A DNA stretch of 64,000 bases from an uncultured Olegusella sp. Lineage in GTDB: Bacteria; Actinomycetota; Coriobacteriia; Coriobacteriales; Atopobiaceae. Of this stretch, positions 16,552 to 25,802 are shown in pieces. Each line of letters begins with the position of its first letter. The stretch's first letter is position 1. The notes under the pieces are model-generated. The model was not told the DNA's origin. It made no database searches and saw only the letters and a program-made list of their open reading frames with translations. The translations under genes were made by a program, and so were the position numbers. The stretch lies in assembly GCF_947253395.1 (NCBI RefSeq), contig NZ_CAMXYY010000001.1, forward strand, positions 18,207-82,206. Reading direction: 5' to 3'.

Positions 16552-17526
16552 CTATGCCTCTTGTGAGGGAACACATACAGACAGTAGAGTGCAGACGCCA
16601 TCCGTAGGTGTGACGTGCACAGTTGCATTACCTGCAGGTATAAACCAAGTTTCACCAGCCTTTATATGCTCAATCTGCTCGCCTAGCTTGGCTTGAGCAT
16701 TGCCGTTAAGCAGTATCAATGCAACATAGCTTTTATCGGTGATGGGAAGCTCTGCGGTATCGTTTAAAATCCAGCGCTCGGTGCGAAAGCACGTGCCTTG
16801 GCCTAGGAGTTGTCGAGTGCCTCCAGCGACTTCACTGGGGTGCACAGGCGCACCTAAATAGCCAGGCTGTTCGAGCAAAGCGACTTCTTTTGCCTGCTGG
16901 ACATGGAGTTCTCGCGTCTTGCCGTGAGAATCAACACGACCAAAGTCGTAAACGCGATACGTGGTATCGGAATTTTGCTGTACTTCAGCAAGCAAAATGC
17001 CACCACCAATTGCATGGAGCAAGCCTGCGCGGATAAAGAAGACATCGCCTGGCTTGACGGGTACCTGGTTGAGCTTGTCTTCGATACTGTTATCGGCAAT
17101 AGCTGCAGCAAACTCGTCAGGGGTCATATCTTCACGAAGGCCTAGATAGAGAAAGGCGTCAGGGTCGGCATCAACAATGACCCACATTTCGGTTTTTCCA
17201 TAGGGCATACCGTGGCTATGAGCATAAGCATCGTCAGGATGTACCTGAATTGACAAAGGGCTTGCGGCATCAATAAATTTGATGAGCGTGGGGAAGGCTT
17301 CCATAACATGAGCGTTGCTACCAGCGGCGTTTGGGTGTGTAGCAAGATATTCGACCAAGGTTTTGCCCGTATCACTGCCTGTAGCCACGATGCTGGGATA
17401 ATCATTGCGAGCAGAAAGAGTCCATGCTTCTCCATAATTGTCCTGTCCAGCTGCAGGACTACCAAGGCGTGTGCCACCCCAGATTTTGCTTACCAACGCT
17501 GGTCTTAGACGAATCATTTCCTGCAT
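16552..17526 (-). CDS. manA: Mannose-6-phosphate isomerase, class I
   Basis: 324-residue cupin-type phosphomannose isomerase interconverting mannose-6-phosphate and fructose-6-phosphate. The zinc-binding segment QVHPDDAYAHSHG-GKTEMW (near residues 97-116) gives the Gln, His and Glu ligands, with a further His in GLLHAIGGG. The length fits the short Firmicutes/Actinobacteria form. The start ATG at 17526 follows AAGGAG. It is convergent with the heat-shock operon and divergent from clpB, so it shares its upstream region with clpB. Confidence 0.93.
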   Translation of the reverse strand: MQEMIRLRPALVSKIWGGTRLGSPAAGQDNYGEAWTLSARNDYPSIVATGSDTGKTLVEYLATHPNAAGSNAHVMEAFPTLIKFIDAASPLSIQVHPDDAYAHSHGMPYGKTEMWVIVDADPDAFLYLGLREDMTPDEFAAAIADNSIEDKLNQVPVKPGDVFFIRAGLLHAIGGGILLAEVQQNSDTTYRVYDFGRVDSHGKTRELHVQQAKEVALLEQPGYLGAPVHPSEVAGGTRQLLGQGTCFRTERWILNDTAELPITDKSYVALILLNGNAQAKLGEQIEHIKAGETWFIPAGNATVHVTPTDGVCTLLSVCVPSQEA

Positions 17527-17844
17527 TGCTTACTCCTTATCAGCCGTGTTAAAACTGGGCTACAGAGCTTTGCTTGCCAAGGAGGCTGGTCGCTCATGTG
17601 TACGCTCCCTCTTCACGGTAGCGCATTTTATAAAAAGTAGAAATATGCTCAAGACGGAATCCACAAAGCTAAATTATTGAGTTTAGAAAATCTTATATAA
17701 AGAGACTTAGATTTGATTAGGAAGCTGTTTGAGTGGGAAGACTGTCATCAATAAACAGTGAGGTGCCAGAGTGCGTGCCAAGAGCTGACGTCAGCTTAAA
17801 AAGAGTCGCAGCTGAGGTAGGTGCAAGGCAAGAGGGAGGCTCGT
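17527..17844. other. manA-clpB divergent regulatory region
   Basis: 318 bp with no gene. It holds the manA ribosome binding site at its left edge and the clpB copy of the heat-shock dyad at 17689-17713. A GCTCAAG half-site at 17649-17655 resembles half of a HAIR element, but no partner is seen at 7-bp spacing. Confidence 0.55.
17689..17713. promoter_or_regulatory. Heat-shock 25-bp dyad, clpB copy
   Basis: AATCTTA, 11 bases ending AAAGAGAC, then TTAGATT, located 131 bp before the clpB ATG. It matches the dnaK copy in all positions of the AGAGACTTAGATT half. Confidence 0.7.
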
Positions 17845-20451
17845 ATGAGAATTGATAAATGGGCAGTCAGTGCACAAGAAGCGCTGCAGGCAGCGATGGG
17901 TATTGCGGCGGATGCAAATGCAGGTCAGATGGAGTCGATTCATCTGCTAAAGGCTTTACTTGACTCCAATGAACGAAATTTGAAAGCAATTGTTGAGCGT
18001 ATTGGCGTTGATCCGACACAACTTGAATCTGTAGTCAACGATGCTATCGCACGCCAACCCAAAGTGACTGGTGCTGGTGGTCAGATGGGCATTGGTAATA
18101 ATTTGCTCAAAGTACTTGATGCTGCCGAGAAACTCGCCTCTCAAATGGGTGACTCCTATGTAACAACTGAGCACCTACTCATCGCGCTTTGCGATGACCG
18201 TGACACCGCTGGTTCTGTGCTCAAGACAGCGGGAGTGACGGCAAAGCGTGTGCGTGCTGCGTATGATGAGCTGCGTGGGGATGAGCGGGTGACTTCGCAG
18301 GATTCAAAACCCCAACTCAAGGCGCTCGAGCAGTATGGACGCAATGTGACCGACCTTGCTCGTCAGGGCAAACTTGATCCTGTGATTGGTCGTGTTGAGG
18401 AGATTCGCCGCACGATTCAAGTGTTGAGCCGCCGCTCCAAGAACAATCCTGTGCTCATTGGTGAGCCTGGTGTTGGTAAAACCGCCATTGTTGAGGGTCT
18501 GGCTCAACGTATTGTTACGGGAGATGTACCTTCGACTATCAAGGACAAAGATCTTGTTGAGCTTGATATGTCTGCGCTGGTAGCAGGGGCAAAGTATCGC
18601 GGTGAATTCGAAGACCGTCTGAAGTCTGTTCTCAAAGAAGTACAAAAGAGTGATGGACAGGTCATTCTTTTTATCGATGAGCTCCATACCATCGTGGGTG
18701 CTGGTGCGACCGAAGGCTCCATGGATGCAGGCAACATTTTGAAGCCCGCCCTTGCTCGTGGTGAACTTCATGCGATCGGGGCAACTACGCTTGATGAGTA
18801 TCGTAAATACATCGAGAAGGACCAAGCACTGGCACGTCGTTTTCAGCCGGTGTTGGTGTCTGAGCCAACTGTGGAAGATACCATCTCGATTTTGCGTGGC
18901 ATTAAAGAGCGTTACGAGCAGCATCACCGTGTGCGTATTACCGATGCAGCTTTAGTTGCAGCAGCAGATTTGTCTAACCGCTACATCTCAGAGCGTTTCT
19001 TGCCCGACAAGGCAATTGACCTCGTGGATGAGGCTGCAAGTCGCCTGCGCATGGAGCTCGATAGTATGCCGGCAGATATCGATGCGCAGGAACGTCAGCT
19101 TACTCAGATGCAAATCGAGGAACAGGCGTTAATGAAGGAAGAGGATGCCGCTTCCAAAGAGCGTCTGGAAACCCTGCGCCGCGAGATCGCTGAGGCACGC
19201 GAGAAACTTGATAGTGTCAAAGCAGATTGGCAAAACGAGCGCGTGGCGATTGACCGTGTGCAGGACCTCAAAGCACAAATTGAATCTACGCGCAGCGAGA
19301 TGGAGCGGGTAACTCGTGAGGGTGACTTGGCGCGTGCGTCTGAACTGCGTTACTCCACGATTCCGCAGCTCCAAGCCCAATACGAAGAAGCAGAACAAGC
19401 ACTTGCCTCCAAGCAAGAATCTGGCGGCCTTCTTAAAGAGGAAGTGACCACTGACGAGATTGCTGAGGTGGTTTCCAACTGGACTGGCGTGCCTGTATCA
19501 AAGATGATGCAAGGCGAGATGGATAAGCTCAAGCATCTAGAAGATGAACTGCATAAGAGTGTTGTTGGTCAAGATGAAGCAGTATCTGCAGTTGCTGCGG
19601 CAGTGCGTCGTAGCCGTGCGGGTCTGGCTGATCCCAATAGGCCTATTGGCAGCTTCTTCTTCCTTGGGCCGACAGGTGTGGGTAAAACTGAGCTAGCAAA
19701 GGCGCTTGCAAAAAATCTCTTTGATGATGAGCGTGCACTTGTTCGTATCGACATGTCCGAGTATATGGAAAAGTTCTCCGTCCAGCGCTTGATTGGTGCG
19801 CCTCCTGGATATGTGGGATACGACGAGGGTGGTCAGCTCACCGAGGCAGTGCGTCGTCGGCCATACTCAGTTATCTTGCTCGATGAGATGGAAAAGGCCC
19901 ATCCTGATGTCTTTAACGTGTTGTTACAGGTGCTCGACGATGGGCGCTTAACTGATGGACAGGGTCGTGTGGTGAGCTTTAAAAACACCATCATTATCAT
20001 GACAAGTAACGTGGGAAGTCAGTTTATTGCTGAGGCACATGCGACTACTGATCCTAAGGAGATACAGCGTCAGGTTACTGAAGCTTTGCGTGCAACCTTT
20101 AGACCAGAGTTCCTCAATCGTATTGATGATGTGGTGATGTTCCATGCACTTGGCTTGGATGATATTGAAAAAATTGTTGATATCCAATTGGCTGACGTGC
20201 GTGAGCGTTTGGCAAACGAACGTATTACGCTGCAACTAACTCCGCGCGCTGTTGGATCGTTAGCACTTGACGGCCTTGACCCGATTTACGGAGCGCGCCC
20301 CCTGAAGCGTTTGATTCAGCGACAGGTAGTTGATAACGTTGCAAACCTTATTATTGCAGGCGAGCTCCATGAGGGCGATACCGTGCAAATAGATGTAGGT
20401 GAGGGCGACAAACTGGTCGCACAAAAGTTGGGAGATAGCGCAAAATCTTAA
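17845..20451 (+). CDS. clpB: ATP-dependent disaggregase ClpB (Hsp104)
   Basis: 868-residue class I Clp ATPase. Two N-terminal Clp_N repeats come first (to about residue 150), then AAA1 with GEPGVGKT, and the long middle coiled-coil domain (about 400-520, rich in Glu/Arg) that defines ClpB. AAA2 has GPTGVGKTE and [16 protein letters not shown], followed by the D2-small domain with YGARPLKR. With DnaK/DnaJ/GrpE it extracts proteins from aggregates. The start is the ATG at 17845 after AGGGAGG; a GTG at 17821 is an unlikely alternative. It shares the 25-bp upstream dyad with dnaK and hsp20. Confidence 0.98.
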   Translation: MRIDKWAVSAQEALQAAMGIAADANAGQMESIHLLKALLDSNERNLKAIVERIGVDPTQLESVVNDAIARQPKVTGAGGQMGIGNNLLKVLDAAEKLASQMGDSYVTTEHLLIALCDDRDTAGSVLKTAGVTAKRVRAAYDELRGDERVTSQDSKPQLKALEQYGRNVTDLARQGKLDPVIGRVEEIRRTIQVLSRRSKNNPVLIGEPGVGKTAIVEGLAQRIVTGDVPSTIKDKDLVELDMSALVAGAKYRGEFEDRLKSVLKEVQKSDGQVILFIDELHTIVGAGATEGSMDAGNILKPALARGELHAIGATTLDEYRKYIEKDQALARRFQPVLVSEPTVEDTISILRGIKERYEQHHRVRITDAALVAAADLSNRYISERFLPDKAIDLVDEAASRLRMELDSMPADIDAQERQLTQMQIEEQALMKEEDAASKERLETLRREIAEAREKLDSVKADWQNERVAIDRVQDLKAQIESTRSEMERVTREGDLARASELRYSTIPQLQAQYEEAEQALASKQESGGLLKEEVTTDEIAEVVSNWTGVPVSKMMQGEMDKLKHLEDELHKSVVGQDEAVSAVAAAVRRSRAGLADPNRPIGSFFFLGPTGVGKTELAKALAKNLFDDERALVRIDMSEYMEKFSVQRLIGAPPGYVGYDEGGQLTEAVRRRPYSVILLDEMEKAHPDVFNVLLQVLDDGRLTDGQGRVVSFKNTIIIMTSNVGSQFIAEAHATTDPKEIQRQVTEALRATFRPEFLNRIDDVVMFHALGLDDIEKIVDIQLADVRERLANERITLQLTPRAVGSLALDGLDPIYGARPLKRLIQRQVVDNVANLIIAGELHEGDTVQIDVGEGDKLVAQKLGDSAKS

Positions 20452-20488
20452 GTTCTGTGTTGTTCTAGCTATGCTCTGCTATGCGATA

Positions 20489-20540
20489 GAGCCGCAGCTC
20501 GGTTATAGTTGTCAAATGGCAGCTATTCGGACTGCGGCTC
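20489..20540. promoter_or_regulatory. Inverted repeat in clpB-PASTA gene spacer
   Basis: GAGCCGCAG (20489-20497) and CTGCGGCTC (20532-20540) are perfect 9-bp inverted repeats 34 bp apart, ending 19 bp before the next ATG. There is no T-run. It could be an operator pair or a leader hairpin; the function is unknown. Confidence 0.35.
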
Positions 20541-20558
20541 GATTTGTGAAGGCACAAA

Positions 20559-21980
20559 ATGAATAACAGCAATGATGAGACAACAGTGCGCCCCCATATT
20601 CACGAGGTAAACAATATTACGGTTGAGGCCGAAGCCAAGCGTCAGCGAACAAAGTCTCACAAGCGTTTGGCCGTGGCTTTTTCGCTCCTTGCTGTTCTTT
20701 TGGCTGCAACTGTCGCTTTTGTTTCGTATGGAGCAGAGCTTTGGGGTGGCCATACCATTCCCTCGGTGCGCCATGAAAAAGTTGACAAAGCAAAAAAACA
20801 GCTTGCTGACTTGGGATTTAAGGTAAACGAAAAAACAAAAGTTACCGATACGGGCGTTGGTTTAGTTGTAGAGCAGATGCCTCCTGCGGGTGAGCGTCAT
20901 GCAAAAGGCACCGAGGTGACTATCTGGGTTGGCGAAGCTCGCGTGATGCCCGAGCTTGTGGACATGAGGCTGGAAGATGCGCAGCAAAAGCTTAAAGATG
21001 CTGGTGCAAACAACATAAAAGTTGTACGCCAACCCTCTACAAAAGAAGCAGGTAGGGTATTGGCGGTTGAGCCAAAGGCAGGAACAGCGTTTACTTCCGA
21101 TCAGGAGATTAAGTTGACTGTCGCGACGGCACGTACGCTGCCCGATCTTGTAGGTAAAACCGAACAGCAAGCCATGAAGGCCCTTGATGACATGGGTATT
21201 GCTTATAAGAAAGACTATGTCAAATCAGACAAAGACGGTCACAGTGTTGTTGCAACTGAGCCTAAAGCAGGCAGTGAGATTAAGGGAGATACCAAGGTTA
21301 CACTGAGTGTGTCTTATCCTTATCCCTCAGGTATTAAGCAATTTGCGGAATATTTTCGCCATCGCCCGAGTGATGTTGCAGAGTTTTTAGGTATGCAGGG
21401 GTTTGCTTATAAGGGCGGTTACATAGATGCTCGCGGCGATGCGCAGGCACTGTATTCCAATGGACAGTCAAATCTGAGACTGTGTTCCGATCCTTTTGAC
21501 CATAACTTTGATGCGTCTGGTTCCAAAGACGGTGGGCACGGCGAGGCTGGCGGCGTCAATAAAAACCATGTCTCGAAAGGAGATGTCGTTTCTGGTGGTG
21601 CCGACTTTAGCGGCGTGCGCTACGAGTATGCCTCTTCGGAGATTCCAAGCTCGGCAAAGAGCTTAGGCAGTGATGCAATCTATGCTGTCATGTCTGAATG
21701 CGGACTAAGCAGTGCAAGTGCAAGCTGTACTGAAGATACAATAACCCTGCCGTCTAAGGTTAAAGATTTGCCAAAGAAGGACGGCCGTAAATTTAGTTGT
21801 ATGAGTGGCACAGAGGGCGATTATACCTGGACGGTGTTGATAGCTCAGGTCAAGAAAGACTCCGATGAAGTGCGCGTAGTGGTCACCTATGCACCCACGA
21901 GCCTGTATGGTGACTACGACATGTCGGGCAATGGCGGCAAAATTTGCGATTTTGCAGCCTATGTCGATATGTACGCATAG
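20559..21980 (+). CDS. Membrane-anchored PASTA-domain protein
   Basis: 473 residues. The N-terminus is cytoplasmic (1-36, with a KRQRTKSHKR basic patch), followed by one transmembrane helix near 37-57 (LAVAFSLLAVLLAATVAFV) and three extracellular PASTA domains in about 64-265, each with a PxLV(D/G)-type start and an EPKAG-type signature. An uncharacterised C-terminal domain with five cysteines completes it. PASTA domains bind muropeptides or lipid II. There is no kinase domain, so this is not PknB; it may be a stand-alone wall sensor or adaptor. The C-terminal domain, with AEYFRHRPSDVAEFLGMQGF, is not one I recognise. AAAATG has only a weak ribosome binding site. Confidence 0.8.
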   Translation: MNNSNDETTVRPHIHEVNNITVEAEAKRQRTKSHKRLAVAFSLLAVLLAATVAFVSYGAELWGGHTIPSVRHEKVDKAKKQLADLGFKVNEKTKVTDTGVGLVVEQMPPAGERHAKGTEVTIWVGEARVMPELVDMRLEDAQQKLKDAGANNIKVVRQPSTKEAGRVLAVEPKAGTAFTSDQEIKLTVATARTLPDLVGKTEQQAMKALDDMGIAYKKDYVKSDKDGHSVVATEPKAGSEIKGDTKVTLSVSYPYPSGIKQFAEYFRHRPSDVAEFLGMQGFAYKGGYIDARGDAQALYSNGQSNLRLCSDPFDHNFDASGSKDGGHGEAGGVNKNHVSKGDVVSGGADFSGVRYEYASSEIPSSAKSLGSDAIYAVMSECGLSSASASCTEDTITLPSKVKDLPKKDGRKFSCMSGTEGDYTWTVLIAQVKKDSDEVRVVVTYAPTSLYGDYDMSGNGGKICDFAAYVDMYA

Positions 21981-21992
21981 GAGGGCTGGCGA

Positions 21993-22235
21993 ATGACAGA
22001 CGAAAAAGAACGTGAAGTGGCTGGGATACAGCTTGAAACGGCTGCCACAGAACCGATGTCAAAGCACGCGATCAGCTCTGTTGCACAGTCTGCTTCTCGG
22101 GTCATTGCGTCCTCATTCCAAGAGCAACATTCTTGCTATCTACGTGCGGAAAACGAAGATGATGACGGATATGACCCTTTTTCGGATAGGCCAGCTGAAC
22201 CCGAACCACTCTTCCAAAGCGATCCGTGGCGTTAG
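21993..22235 (+). CDS. Small hypothetical protein
   Basis: 80 residues, polar and acidic at the C-terminus (ENEDDDGYDPFSD), without a membrane segment, signal peptide or motif I recognise. It is supported as a gene by AGGAGG seven bases before the ATG and by lying 12 bp after the PASTA gene in the same direction. It probably forms a two-gene operon with it. Confidence 0.6.
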   Translation: MTDEKEREVAGIQLETAATEPMSKHAISSVAQSASRVIASSFQEQHSCYLRAENEDDDGYDPFSDRPAEPEPLFQSDPWR

Positions 22236-22306
22236 CGGGTCGAAAGAGCGCCATATCCCCATCTCTTTCAGAAGACTTGCTTAAGCACCGACAGCAAAAG
22301 ATGTAC

Positions 22307-22759
22307 TTAGTGAACGCTGCTTAAAATTAGTTTGATGGCAAAGGCAATGACAGCCAACAAAGCCAGCACAATAAGGGTCATCGCAATGATTGAATTGCGG
22401 CGACGAGCGCGCTCACGGGATACAAAAATTGAGCGCCTGCCTTTGGGAATTTGTAGGTACTGACCGTAATGTGAGTCCTGCTTGAGCTTGCCAATATCTG
22501 CGCGTGAGCGTCGATAAGAACGGCCCGCAAAAGGCGTTGTCCCACTGACGGTAATATTAGAGTCGTGCGTATAACTGCCATTTCCGCTAAAACCATCGTC
22601 TTGGCGTAGATCGTCGATAGCATCTTGAGTGATATGAGGTTTACGAGGGCGGACATAGGCAGGACGCACTGATGCCTGCTTGTTGGCTGCGGCAGGAGTA
22701 GATGGCCGCTTGTCAGCGGGGGTGGGTGTGTTGGTGGGAATCTGTTCGAGGTCGCTCAT
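22307..22759 (-). CDS. Hypothetical tail-anchored membrane protein
   Basis: 150 residues. The N-terminal half is Pro/Thr/Ala-rich and probably disordered, a basic stretch (SRERARRRNS) precedes a single C-terminal transmembrane helix (IIAMTLIVLALLAVIAFAIKLIL) and only about four residues follow it. The topology is therefore cytoplasmic with a C-terminal anchor. No family is recognised. It is convergent with the PASTA operon and its start lies upstream of hsp20, divergent from it. Confidence 0.6.
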   Translation of the reverse strand: MSDLEQIPTNTPTPADKRPSTPAAANKQASVRPAYVRPRKPHITQDAIDDLRQDDGFSGNGSYTHDSNITVSGTTPFAGRSYRRSRADIGKLKQDSHYGQYLQIPKGRRSIFVSRERARRRNSIIAMTLIVLALLAVIAFAIKLILSSVH

Positions 22760-22868
22760 ATGCGTCCTTCTTGCTGTGAATTCCGACGTTGCTGAATCAT
22801 CGTCATTCTAACGCAGTAATGAGCCAAAATTCTTGCTCCGCGTAAAGCCCTCACAAGATATATTCTAA

Positions 22869-22893
22869 TATCTGATATAGAGAGACTTAGATT
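22869..22893. promoter_or_regulatory. Heat-shock 25-bp dyad, hsp20 copy
   Basis: TATCTGA, 11 bases ending AGAGAGAC, then TTAGATT, 127 bp before the hsp20 ATG. The right half is identical to the dnaK and clpB copies; the left half has two changes. Confidence 0.7.
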
Positions 22894-23020
22894 TGTTGCG
22901 TATATGGAGATAAGAAAACCTTTGTCTATAGGTATAAGGAACTCTATTCTGGGAATACTTACTAATGACAAGCAAAGACACAGCACATGCCGTGTCGCAC
23001 GTAAAAAAGGAGTGATTGTC

Positions 23021-23446
23021 ATGACGAGCATGATTCCTTACAACAATTACAACAGGCTTGCACGCTCAATGTGGCCGTTTGGCGATTGGGATGAGCTCTT
23101 TAAGATGCCCACAATTTCCGATGACGGTGTGTTCAAGATGGACGTTGAGGATGCCGGCGAAGCGTATGTTGTAACTGCTCATGTACCTGGTGTAAAGAAG
23201 GACGAGGTGGATGTCGAGCTCAATGAAGGACGTCTCTCGGTTTCGGTAAACCATGTAGAGTCTGATGAGCAAAAGACCAAGAACTATCTGCACAAGGAAA
23301 CAAGCGAGTGGCATGCAACCCGCGGGGTCTATCTTAAGGACGCAGCCACCGCAGGCATTAGCGCCAAGCTCGCCGAGGGTGTATTGACAATTAATGTGCC
23401 CAAGCAGGTCGAGCAAAACAACGTTACCAAGGTTTCGATTGACTAG
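23021..23446 (+). CDS. Small heat-shock protein Hsp20
   Basis: 141-residue alpha-crystallin-type holdase. A short N-terminal arm is followed by the alpha-crystallin domain at about residues 33-125. The A-x-x-x-GVLTI signature appears as LAEGVLTINVPK, and a C-terminal extension follows. It binds unfolding proteins without ATP and hands them to DnaK/ClpB. The start is the ATG at 23021 after AAAGGAG; a longer frame to 22904 would run through the leader. The 127-bp leader after the shared dyad includes pairing that could cover the start codon. A terminator follows. Confidence 0.94.
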   Translation: MTSMIPYNNYNRLARSMWPFGDWDELFKMPTISDDGVFKMDVEDAGEAYVVTAHVPGVKKDEVDVELNEGRLSVSVNHVESDEQKTKNYLHKETSEWHATRGVYLKDAATAGISAKLAEGVLTINVPKQVEQNNVTKVSID

Positions 23447-23474
23447 ATGCTGATAAGGCGCTGAATGTGCTAGG

Positions 23475-23510
23475 ACGGCTCGAGATTTGGTCTCGGGCCG
23501 TTTTCTTTTG
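23475..23510 (+). terminator. Rho-independent terminator after hsp20
   Basis: ACGGCTCGAGA (23475-23485) and TCTCGGGCCGT (23491-23501) form an 11-position stem with one mismatch and a 5-nt loop, followed by TTTTCTTTTG. Confidence 0.85.
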
Positions 23511-23576
23511 CGTAAAGCTTTTTGTGCGCAAGGAGTTCAGTAGACTAGAATTTCCACGCGCAGAAAGGTTGAGTTG

Positions 23577-25157
23577 ATGCCAAGCGTTGCGAGTAAATAT
23601 ACAGATATCATCCCAAAGCGGGGCGCCACGCAAGGGGTACCTATGTCGAAAGATGAGCTCAGCGATTTAAAGGCGCCAGTGGTGCTTATGGTCTCGGGTG
23701 GTGCCGACTCAACCGCTTTGCTTGTGTTGGCCGCAAATTCTACGCTTGATATAGCTGATGGACGGGGCAAGGCGCATATTGCGCGTGAACGTTTGCATGT
23801 GCTGCATGTCAATCACCAATTGCGCGGTATCGATGCGCAGGAGGATGAAGAGTTTGTTTGTGATCTGGCCTTACGCTATGGGATTCCTTGTACGGTGCGA
23901 CGTGCTGATGTTGCGGCGCTCGCTGCAGTGGGGGATGGCAATGTAGAAAATGCAGGTCGTGAGTTGCGTTATGCAGCAGCGGCAGAGCTTGCCAATATGC
24001 TATCGGATAAGGCTGGAACCCCTCGATCGGCTGCTCGAATTTTGACGGCTCATACTGCAGATGACCGTGCTGAAACATTTTTTATGAATGCGCTGCGTGG
24101 GACAGGGCCAGCAGGTCTTGCCTCTATTCCGCGCAGGCGTAATCGCATCGTGCGTCCATTATTGGATTTTGAGCATGATGAGCTGTGCAATCTGCTGACT
24201 ATGCGGGGGATTGTTTGGCGTGAGGATAAGACTAATGCTGACACACGCTATTTGCGCTCCTATGTACGGCACGTGCTATTGCCTGTGGCAAAGGAGCGAA
24301 ATGCCCGCTTGAGTACCACTTTGGCTGCGACCTGCGATATTTTGTCTGATGAGGATGCATATTTGACCCAGCTGGCTGCACGAGCTTTGCGCGAATTGAC
24401 GCGGAGGCAGGCTGACGGCATGGTTGCGCTTGATGCAGGAAGACTTGCAGCATCTGAGGTGGTCATTGCACGCCGTGTGGTCAAACAGCTTATCGCGCGT
24501 TTGGCGCCCAGCGCGCGTGTTGAAGCGCGACACGTGAGCGCGCTTTTGCAGTTGGTCGCTGCGGGCAGCGGCTCTGTTCAGGTAGTAGAAGGTATTGACG
24601 CCCGCGTGGAATATGGTCTGCTCTTTGTAAGGACACGGCGTATAAAGGCAGCCGGTGAGCTTGCTGCGTGGTTGGAGGTCCCATCTCCGCATGTCATCAC
24701 AACAGCGCCTGATGCGCGTGGCATTTTGAGCTTGCCAGATGGGCGTACGCTGGTGGCCCGACTTGCCACAGTTCCGCGCGGCGGGGATCCTGTTGCTTTG
24801 GCGCGCGCGCATGGAAAAGAATGGACCGGTGCATCAGTGCTGTTAGATGCTGCTGCTTGCGGGGTCGATCCTGAGCGGGGTGGACGCCTTTGGGTAGACG
24901 CACCAAGTGCAGGGGATGTGCTTTGTCCTTTGGGAATGCATGGGCAGTCAAAAAAGCTTTCTGATTTGCTTAATGAAGCAAAGATTCCAGCAGCAGATCG
25001 CGCGAGTGTGCCAATTTTGCGCACGGGTCCGAGAGGACAGATTGTTTGGATTGCGGGTATACGGGCGGATGAGCGTGTCCGTTGTACGTCTCATACGCGT
25101 GAGCTGCTAGAATTGGACATTATTGCAACAGATGACTTGCCGAGTGGTCAGGTTTAG
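23577..25157 (+). CDS. tilS: tRNA(Ile)-lysidine synthase TilS
   Basis: 526 residues. It attaches lysine to C34 of the tRNA-Ile that reads AUA. The N-terminal PP-loop ATPase has LMVSGGADSTALL and HVNHQLRG, with TAHTADDRAETFFMNALRG downstream. The C-terminal part (about 440-510) is the TilS tRNA-binding domain with the GGRLWVDAPSAGDVLCPLG and KKLSDLLNEAKIP pattern. Two adjacent starts (TTG 23574, ATG 23577) follow AGAAAGG. A later ATG at 23643 after AAGGGG is possible and would leave a more typical N-terminus. It is the first gene of tilS-hpt-ftsH. Confidence 0.95.
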   Translation: MPSVASKYTDIIPKRGATQGVPMSKDELSDLKAPVVLMVSGGADSTALLVLAANSTLDIADGRGKAHIARERLHVLHVNHQLRGIDAQEDEEFVCDLALRYGIPCTVRRADVAALAAVGDGNVENAGRELRYAAAAELANMLSDKAGTPRSAARILTAHTADDRAETFFMNALRGTGPAGLASIPRRRNRIVRPLLDFEHDELCNLLTMRGIVWREDKTNADTRYLRSYVRHVLLPVAKERNARLSTTLAATCDILSDEDAYLTQLAARALRELTRRQADGMVALDAGRLAASEVVIARRVVKQLIARLAPSARVEARHVSALLQLVAAGSGSVQVVEGIDARVEYGLLFVRTRRIKAAGELAAWLEVPSPHVITTAPDARGILSLPDGRTLVARLATVPRGGDPVALARAHGKEWTGASVLLDAAACGVDPERGGRLWVDAPSAGDVLCPLGMHGQSKKLSDLLNEAKIPAADRASVPILRTGPRGQIVWIAGIRADERVRCTSHTRELLELDIIATDDLPSGQV

Positions 25158-25189
25158 GGTGGCAGTACCACATGCCAAAGGAGGAAATC

Positions 25190-25741
25190 ATGGCGGAGCA
25201 ACATCCTGATATTGAGAGCGTTCTGCTTTCCGAGGATGATATTCGTACTATCGTATCCCGCATGGGGGCCGAGATTACTAAAGACTATGAGGGCAAAAAT
25301 CCCTTGTTGGTGGCTGTGTTGCGTGGAGCGGTGGTTTTTACCGCTGATTTGATTCGTGCAATAGAGTGCCCGCTGTCGGTTGACTTTATGGCTGTGTCAA
25401 GTTATGGCGATGGCGTGAAATCCTCTGGCGTTGTACGCATTGTTAAGGACCTCGATACCAAGATCGAAGGCCGTGATGTTCTCATTGTTGAGGATATTTT
25501 GGATTCTGGCTTGACGCTGAGCTACCTGATTCGCATGCTGCAGTCGCGCAATCCAGCATCCGTGCGTGTGGCCACCTTTGCGGTTAAGGATATTGAGGGC
25601 AAAAAGCCTGCGGTTGCTCCAACCTATGTCGGCACCCATGTGCCCGATTCATTTATTGTTGGCTATGGTCTCGATTTTGCTGAGCGCTACCGTAACCTCC
25701 CTTATATTGGTGTGCTCAAACCCGAGGTCTATGGCGACTAG
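25190..25741 (+). CDS. hpt: Hypoxanthine phosphoribosyltransferase
   Basis: 183 residues. It converts hypoxanthine or guanine plus PRPP to IMP or GMP. The PRPP loop VLIVEDILDSGLTLSYL is at about residues 101-117, with LLVAVLRGAVVFTADL near 45 and VGYGLDFAERYRNLPYIG at the C-terminus, as in bacterial HPRTs. The start is the ATG at 25190 after AAAGGAGG. It sits between tilS and ftsH as in many Gram-positive bacteria. It would salvage bases released by the nucleoside hydrolase at 49.1 kb. Confidence 0.96.
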   Translation: MAEQHPDIESVLLSEDDIRTIVSRMGAEITKDYEGKNPLLVAVLRGAVVFTADLIRAIECPLSVDFMAVSSYGDGVKSSGVVRIVKDLDTKIEGRDVLIVEDILDSGLTLSYLIRMLQSRNPASVRVATFAVKDIEGKKPAVAPTYVGTHVPDSFIVGYGLDFAERYRNLPYIGVLKPEVYGD

Positions 25742-25802
25742 CTTTACCATTGGGACGCGCTGGGACAATATTCCGAGTGCGTTTTAGTAAGGAGATTTAT
25801 TC

